Assembly: GCF_028858725.1 (NCBI RefSeq)
Contig: NC_084776.1
Coordinates: 620,001 to 684,000, forward strand
DNA from: Colius striatus
Lineage: Eukaryota; Chordata; Aves; Coliiformes; Coliidae
Direction: 5' to 3'
Length of the DNA: 64,000 nt
Below the pieces are notes generated by a model. The model ran no database searches, had not been told where the DNA came from, and was given only the letters and a program-made list of their open reading frames with translations. The position numbers were made by a program, and so were the translations under genes. Shown here piece after piece: positions 56,901 through 64,000 of the stretch (positions are counted from its first letter, which is position 1; the number at the start of each line of letters is the position of its first letter).

Positions 56901-59900
56901 AGACACTCTTTACGATCACAGCCTTCATTATTCACTACTTGTTCTCAAAAATAATGTATTTGAGAGGCGTTTCATGCCCAGCAGTGCAATAGCAGATGTC
57001 CCTGATGCCAGCAGCACTCCAAGCACTCTCTTCTGCACTCCCCAAGCTGATACCCCCACAGCCACAGCCCAGCACCCCCAGCAGCGCTGGTGAAGCCCTG
57101 GCAAACCCATGCCCAGAGAAGTGATAATGAGGAAACAGTGCTCAAGAGGGACTTGCCCACAGCTACACCCAGCTCAGCCCCAAGTCTCAGCATCCTGATA
57201 CGACCCTGCAAAACTCAGGGCTTCTGGGGCCAGAGAGACCAGAGGAAACCCCACAGGGGAGATCCCAAAGAACCACAGACACCTCACAGCCAGATGCTCT
57301 CAGCTCTGCCCAAGCTGCCTCTCCCCATAGAGGCGGTGGCCAGGAGCAGGGCCAGTTCAGTCCATCCTCCCTCTCCCAGGGCTCAGAAGCATCCCCACAG
57401 GCGGCTTCCCCTTCCCACCCCGCTCCTCATCCCTCTACACCGTCATGCAGGATTAGATGTAATGAAACCCATGTGCTTTTCTAACCTCCTTGTGCATCTC
57501 GTGTTTAGGGCCCTTGCTTTATCAGTTTTTATCCCGTGTAATATTCATCACACTGGTTTATTTATGGGCCCCCTCTTCGGGAAGGTATTTTTCAGGCCTG
57601 GTGAATAAAACATAAGCCTTTGCTGCTTGTCAGAGCGAATGCAGCTCCTCTGATGTCAGCCTGACTAACGGCCTTTGGTTTTCTCCAACAACTGCACTTT
57701 GAGAGAAATTTATTTGTATTTGGGTTTGCATTGGTTGGGGAGATGTGAATTCTTTTTGTTTCAGAATAAATGATGCTTCAGCTGTACAGTGAAGGGTGGG
57801 AGCAGGATGGAGTGGGAGCAGGACCCTGGGGCACACGGCCCCTCCAGTAGCTCTCCCATATTGGGAGACACACAGGAGAGGGTGGAAACAGCACCTGGCT
57901 TTTAGTTCTGCTCCTGTCCTAACTGGTTGGCATCTCCCATACTGCAGAGCTCCAGCCCCTCCTCACGCAGAACTCTTCTTCTTTGGGACCCCCCAAGAGC
58001 TCTTCCCCTGGCACTGGAGGCTCACCAGGCTCAAAGCAAACACCAAAAGATGCAACAAGCTCCTTTCTTGTGACAGCATCTCCAGTCTGGAGGCAAGAAG
58101 CCACAGGTTTCCTCTCGCAGCCACACTCCCAGAAACACCAGCTGATCCCTGGCTGCAGCTGCCTGTGGGCTGGATGGGCACATGCTGCAAGTGCAGAGGT
58201 GCAGCCCACCCATGCAGGCTGCTGCAGCTTCCCTATGCTCAGGCAACACCTCAACCAACTCCTTCTTCTGGCAAATTGGCAGCAGGCTTTGGTCCTTCGC
58301 TTGCCACATGCCAGGGGATGGTGCAAGTCATCACCAAGCAGTGCCAGCAACATTTTATCCCCTCTCTGTAGAGAAGGGGACCAGTTGTGCCTGCACAGCC
58401 TCATCTCCCAGCAGCTGCACCAGTTGCTGTGGGCAGCTCAGCAGCATTAGGAGGAAAGAGTCAGAATCCTCCTTTGCAGCACAGATCATAACAAACATCA
58501 AACACCAGCAACAGGCTGCAGCCTGTACTGAGCAGCCCTGTTAACAGCAGGGTCTGTTGCCCACGCTGCAGCCCTGCCGTGCCCCTGCTGCCAGGCCTCT
58601 GCGCGCTTCTGGAGAGAAAGCGCATCCAAAGCCATCTCAATGCATAGAGGAGTCATCACCAGTGTGTGCCCCCAAAGCCCAGGGGCCTTTACACCCTCCC
58701 ACTTGCTCAGTGCCCCGGACCCACAGACCCCTCTCCCCTGGCAGGGCCGTGGTGGTGGGCAGACGCAGGTGAAGGCAGCAGGGGCAAACCCTTCCCTTCG
58801 CCGGTTAAGGGATTCCTGGCTGTGACCCAAAACTCCTATTAACAAATCAAACTATAAAAACCAACAGAAGCAGCCAGGAGATTTCCCTCCATCATCTGCT
58901 AATTTATAGGGTTACTGGTGTCAGCAGTTTAAAAAAAAGCCAAATTCTGTCAGAGAGCCACCGAAACCCGGCGCTGGGGCTGTAAAACAAACGCTCAGCT
59001 CACAGACTGCTCGGGATATCATTCCTTGGTGCTTAATTATTAATATCCCAGGCAAAGTAGTTAAATTCTACTGAGGAGAAGCAATCAGAGTTAAAAATTA
59101 GCTGAAGGAGTATCATAAATTGTTCTGGGGACAGTTTTTGCAGAAGTCCCACTGGAGACACTTGTGCTGGGAGAGAGGGTCTGCTGTGCCCCGGGAAGCT
59201 TGGAAGGGAGGAGAGGGAACTCGCAGCACATGATGCCCCCAAGACAGGGAAAGGCTGCAGAGTGCTTTCCAGAGCAATGTGGCTCTGTGCTGCCCAGCCA
59301 GGCAGGAGCAGCAGCAGGATGGGCACAGCGGCTCCATCCATCACAGGAGGCAGCGGCTCTGACCCCTGGCTCTGCTCAGTCCATCCTCTGTCTCACTTGC
59401 CAATGCATCTCACTGACGCTGACTGATGCACCTCCTCGCCCTCAGGACCAGAGAAGCTCCTCTTAGCACAGGTGCCTCTGTAGCCTCTAATATCTGGGGA
59501 CACCTCGCTGGCGTCCCAGACCCCTCCTGCCTGCTCAGCACTCCAAACCCAGCGTGTGGGATGCCATGTGACAGAGACAAAGTCCAAACACAACTCTTGA
59601 GGTGATGCCCAAAACTGTTGCCCACACTCTGAACAAAGCCTCCCACCTTCCTCCACAGCCCTGACACTCCCCACACCACCGCCGGGTCCTGGCACAGCCA
59701 CCCTCCCTGGCCGCACGGTGCCCAGCATCAGCCCATGGAAACCATACAGATTCTGGGTCCAAATCCAGGGTTTTCTACTGTTTCTCAGCTTCCAATTTCT
59801 TTTCCCTTCAAATCCCCTGGACACAGCTCCAAAGGGAGGGCGACAGACAGTGCTGCTGAGCCAACCTCCTGCCTCTTACTGGGTTCACAGTAACCACACA

Positions 59901-62900
59901 CTGGGGCCTCCCAGTTCCCCAAGCGCACACGACACTTTTCTTCCCCCTCTCCTCTCCCTCCTTTGCTATTTAGTTTTACTTATCTAGCAGAAAATAAGAG
60001 AAGCCAAGGCTTCTTGCTGCTTCATCTTGATTCAGTCAGTTTTATATCCCACAAATGCACACGCAGATTTCTCTGCTTCTTTATTTGTTCATTAAGACTT
60101 CAATAAAAACGTTATAAAAATGCCCTTTTTTGTTGTTAATTGCAATTTCTGGTTTAATATGCAAGTTGTGCTGGTTCTCCTCAGAGACTCCCCAAGCCTC
60201 TCTGTAACTAACACAGCCACTCACAGTACTGCTGCGGATTCACTTGGCCATTGGAGCCCAGCGGGGCCACGGCAGCGACCTCTCCACACCGACTGCTCAG
60301 CTGCCCCCAGCGCGGGGAATTCGGCACAGGGCTCCCAGCACCAGAGGCATCACCTCCTCCACAGCACATCCCTCACAGGGGACCCCAGTAGCACGGGGGA
60401 ATGGCAACACAGAGACCCCTCCAAGCCCTTGGTATCGCTGCCCAGCCCCACGGGATGCACCACAGCTGCCCAGAGCAGCCCACACCAGGAGGGTGAGGAC
60501 AGTACGGCTGGCCAGTGCCATGGGTGCCAGAGCAGGCCTGGAGCAAGCTCTGCTGAGGCTGCAAAGGCTCCACAGCACATGGGGCGATGCAGCAAGGGGC
60601 AAGGAAGATTCCCAGCCTGCACAGACATGACGTGGGAGGTCAGTGTTGGGTTCCCGAGTGCCCAAGTGCAGGCAGATGCTGGGGATGCAGGCAGCTCGCT
60701 CAGCTCCAGGTTGCTGGAGTCTTTATAGATTGCAGTGCCACTGTTCAGCGATTCCCCAGCACTTTCAAAGGCCCCATTATCACTTGTCTGCGTCTTTGTG
60801 CAACGCGAGTCATTTTGCTCTGATGTTTCCCACATTGAGTGTCTGCCTCAGGCTGGAATTTTGAGGGAAGTTTTAGTGAGAATGGTTCAAACATTTCCGA
60901 GAACAAGGCTGGGGAAAAATGCTGGTTTGACACATTAAAAAAAACACCACAGTGTTCTGCAACTCTAATGCAGAGGAAGCTGCTCACCCTCCCGAGGCTG
61001 GGAGCAGGGCAGCAGGCGGGTGCCCTTGGTCCTCACTCCCCCTGCCCACCCAAAGCTCCGCCACCTGCACACTCCTGCGCTTCCCCTCTTCCCTGTACAG
61101 TCAAGGAATAAGTTGCAAAGCACCAACAAGAACCTTGCGATGAGGCTTTGAGACATGGCCCAACCCCTGCACTCCTCCAGCCCCACAGTGCCAGAGGGAC
61201 AGTGCCAGGTTTGATAACAGCCTCAAGAGCCAGAGGGACAGACAGCTCCTCAGTGCCCTGACAGGGGGGATTCACACGCAGGGACGATGTATTCTACCTG
61301 CTCCCATGCCTGGAAAATTCACAAGCCAAGGAGGACCAGGAATGTGGGGGCACACAGAGTCCCCGGGCTGGAACAGCAGCACACTGGGTGCTCGCTTGCA
61401 AAAGCAGAATTTGGTTACTGGCAGCCAGAAACTCAACTTCTGGAGTGAAAACAGCTCCTGCCAGTGCTGCTGCAGCAGCAAAACATGGCACAAGGAACCC
61501 AGGAGTGAGCTTGGTGTAACTGCCTCCAACAGCCTCCCAGTCAGCAGTAAAATCAACTTTCTGGTTGCTAATTCTGGACGCCTGAAGTGCACAAAGCTGA
61601 AGGTTTCTTTATACCATCATTTTTCACTCTGAAGAAAAAAAGCCATTCAAGCAAAGGTTGGGCTGTGGTGGCAAATGCCCGTTTTGGAAGCCAGTTGCTC
61701 TTGTGTATCATATTGTTCTGGTACCGCATCACAATCTATCAAAGTCGGAGTCCCCAGAGCAAGAGAAATCAAAACATCATGAATAAAGTGCAACTTTAAA
61801 ACTCCAGCAGCCTGGCAGTGTCAGACTAAGCCTCCTAACACGCAGCGCCGTATCGATGCTTTCCCCTAATAAAGTCGATGCTGGCCCAGCTTCACTGCCT
61901 ACAGCGCATTTGCTCAATTAGAGGAGAACAAATAAGGCAAGGAGCCAAGATGGAAGCGGTAAACACTGCGCTGGGCTCGCAGGGGCTGGAACACGCACCG
62001 CTCCCCTCCACCCGCCCGGGGCTGCGGGGCTGAGAACACACCCGAGCGGCTGCAGCACCCTGGGGGTCTGCAGGAGCCAGGCAGGTGGCAATGCAGGAGC
62101 AGGAGCGAGGCAAAACCCCAGGGAAAAATGGACAGCAAAGGGCAGAGGGGAGAGCAGTCACAGGCAGGATCGGCCACCTCGCACTCCAGATGAGGAAACC
62201 TGATTTACACCAGTCCTATTGCTCACTCCCTGGCCCTTCTCCATGAGGAAAGGGCGAGGGCTCCAAAGGCTCTCCCAGGGAAGGAGACTTCTGTTACCCA
62301 GGAGTGAGTGGCGATGGCCCTGCTGCCAGCCCAGGGCACCAGCACAGAGCTTGTGCCAGGCGCCACAAACGCACGGACAGCACGGGAACTAAATAGCCTC
62401 TAGCATGGCCAAGCCCATCGCCTCTCGGAGCCGTGCTCTCCTGGGCTGGCAGGTGGAAGAGTGAGGCTGTAATAGAAAATCTCCCCACGGCTCCATCCAG
62501 TCTAAGCAGAATTAGATCAGAGCAGCCGAAATCCCCCAGTGCCAAGAGCTCCAGCCGGCGCTGAGCCCAGGGAGCGGCGCGGGCAGCTCATGGAACCATG
62601 GCAGCTCATGGCACCACGGCAGCTCATGGCACTGTGGCCTTTGCCAACACCAAGACCTCAAAGACCTTTCCCCAGTGGGGGCAGTGTCGAGTGCTGTGGG
62701 AGCTTGTGGGAACCAGGGACGGGGCTCAGCTCAGCAGGTGCCCCGTGGCTCAGAACAGGGTCCCAGCTCAGCCATGGGGAGCTGCAGCACTGGCTGAGCC
62801 CCAGACTCCTCACCTGTGCCACCACCTTTGCCAGGCTGCCATGGCCAAGGCTGAACAACGTGTGACACAGTGGCTGCAGCGCACAGACCTCCTGTGACTC

Positions 62901-64000
62901 CTCCTAAAGCTCTCTCACTGCCAGAGTCTTCCTCTGCTCCGGCCCAAAGGCATTTTTAGCATGCTTTAAAGCTCTGTCACATCCCACTGAGCTCTTTCTC
63001 TCACCACCAGCTCTAAATCCACAACCCCAAATGTAGGGTTTCCACTCAGCCACCTCCCCCGCCAGCACAGTGGGGAGGGATTATGGCACCTCAGCTCAGT
63101 GGCAGAGATAATCCTCTGCCTACCAGTGTGGGGGGCAGCTGGAGGGAAGGATGGCTGGAGCTTGTGTGTGCCCCAATGCCAGTGCCACCCACCCCAGCTC
63201 CCAGTAGCGGGAAAGAGCTCCTGTCTGGCTGGAAGGTGCCAGTCCCTGCAGCAACCTGCTCTGGAGACTGCACAGAACCCACCTGTCTGCAAAAACTCTT
63301 CACAGTCACAGCCTTGTAGGTCAGGGCTTCACACCCAGGAGATCTGGGCTGGCATGGCAAGGGGACAGCCCTGGGCCAGAGAAGACAGAGCAGCTGCAGA
63401 GCTGCCTCCTGCACTCATGCAGATAGTGAAAGCAGTTAAAACACAACTCAGAGCCAGCGCTAAGTGAGCAGCGTTTGCCACCACAGACCCCCCACGCCTG
63501 CCACTCGTGCTCCCCTCAATCCTCTCCCCCTCCATCCCATCTCCCCACTGTCCTGTAACCCCCCCCAGCCAGCCCTATTGCTGGGAACACACAGGGCACC
63601 AGTACAGCAGAAGGATTTAATTGCATGTCAAAATTAAATCTCTTTTGATGAAGAACAATTCAACTACGGCTCTGCCTAATCAAATTAACAAAGTCTTTTT
63701 TGATTTTCAATTATCTTCTTCACTGGAACACTTTATCCTGGGCTCCTGTGATACAGCTGACAAGCCCCGACTAGCAATTGAGGTGTTTTGCTGCGTTCTG
63801 GCAAGAAAGGGTGACCAGGGCAGTCCCTCTGCCACCCCCGGGGCCAGCTCACCCCAGCACCCCCATGCCAGTGGGGCTGTGCATGGACCTCACAGGCCCT
63901 GGAGAAGCTCCGAGCTCCCTGCAGCTGGAGAGACATTAAGCTGTGATGGCAGGGCAAAACGTATTAAAAGATGCTAATTTAATTAAAAGAACACCAGAAT
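50966..64000 (-). other. RBFOX3: RBFOX3 intronic or leader-region sequence to the right edge
   Basis: No coding exon recognised. AT-rich candidate conserved islands lie at about 54105-54300, 55360-55445, 56870-56960, 57440-57785, 58830-58960, 59020-59130, 59940-60170, 61600-61920, 63600-63790 and 63940-64000. The gene's first exon is not identified and may lie beyond the window. Confidence 0.45.

Noticed and set aside
62805-62825. CACAG|GTGAGG donor-like sequence on the minus strand
   Set aside because: Such matches are frequent in GC-rich sequence; no adjacent acceptor, open frame or CpG cluster supports an exon.
17403-64000. CR1-type retroposons, LTR elements, tRNA or rRNA genes
   Set aside because: I looked for typical tails, terminal repeats and cloverleaf signals by eye and found none convincing; old degraded copies could be missed.

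Overview
This is a stretch of vertebrate nuclear DNA, most likely from a bird. It holds three neighbouring genes whose order and orientation match human 17q25.3: C1QTNF1 (+), ENGASE (+) and RBFOX3 (-). Three things suggest a bird, probably one of its gene-dense small chromosomes: very short introns (all 14 ENGASE coding exons fit in about 4.1 kb), high GC content, and few recognisable transposons. This is inference; a non-avian reptile cannot be ruled out by eye. There are no bacterial-style operons, CRISPR arrays or phage genes. Most long open frames here are by-products of GC-rich sequence and repeats.

Layout. 1-1551: 5' flank or intron of C1QTNF1. 1566-2937: the three coding exons of C1QTNF1 (secreted C1q/TNF-related protein, 278 aa), followed by its 3' UTR. 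4381-4676: a tandem repeat. 4676-5060: the GC-rich ENGASE promoter, with a long NGC trinucleotide tract in the 5' UTR. 4916-8983: 14 coding exons of ENGASE (cytosolic GH85 endo-beta-N-acetylglucosaminidase, 724 aa). Its poly(A) signal overlaps the stop codon. About 9.0-9.7 kb: a short gap between two converging genes. 9.7-17.4 kb (minus strand): the 3' UTR and all coding exons of RBFOX3 (NeuN, 325 aa from the conserved MAQPYPP start).

From 17.4 kb to the right edge the sequence is best read as the 5' introns and leader region of RBFOX3. It has no other convincing protein gene. It contains a CpG-rich interval at about 30.4-31.8 kb with a candidate alternative N-terminal RBFOX3 exon (30784-30885) that splices in frame to the MAQ exon. 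It also has two minisatellites (an 18-bp unit at about 27.05-27.46 kb and an 86-bp unit at about 35.77-36.12 kb). Many AT-rich islands of 100-300 bp, full of TAATTA and ATTAAA words, stand out from the GC-rich background and look like conserved non-coding enhancers.

The points most worth checking are about RNA processing. A 16-nt perfect inverted repeat pairs the 3' splice site of the last RBFOX3 coding exon with a site about 460 nt upstream in the same intron, so a hairpin could control which C-terminus is made. ENGASE has a GC-AG intron, a decoy acceptor inside conserved codons, and a stop codon fused to its poly(A) signal. All exon limits come from reading splice sites and comparing the translation with vertebrate family members recalled from memory; no alignment was run.
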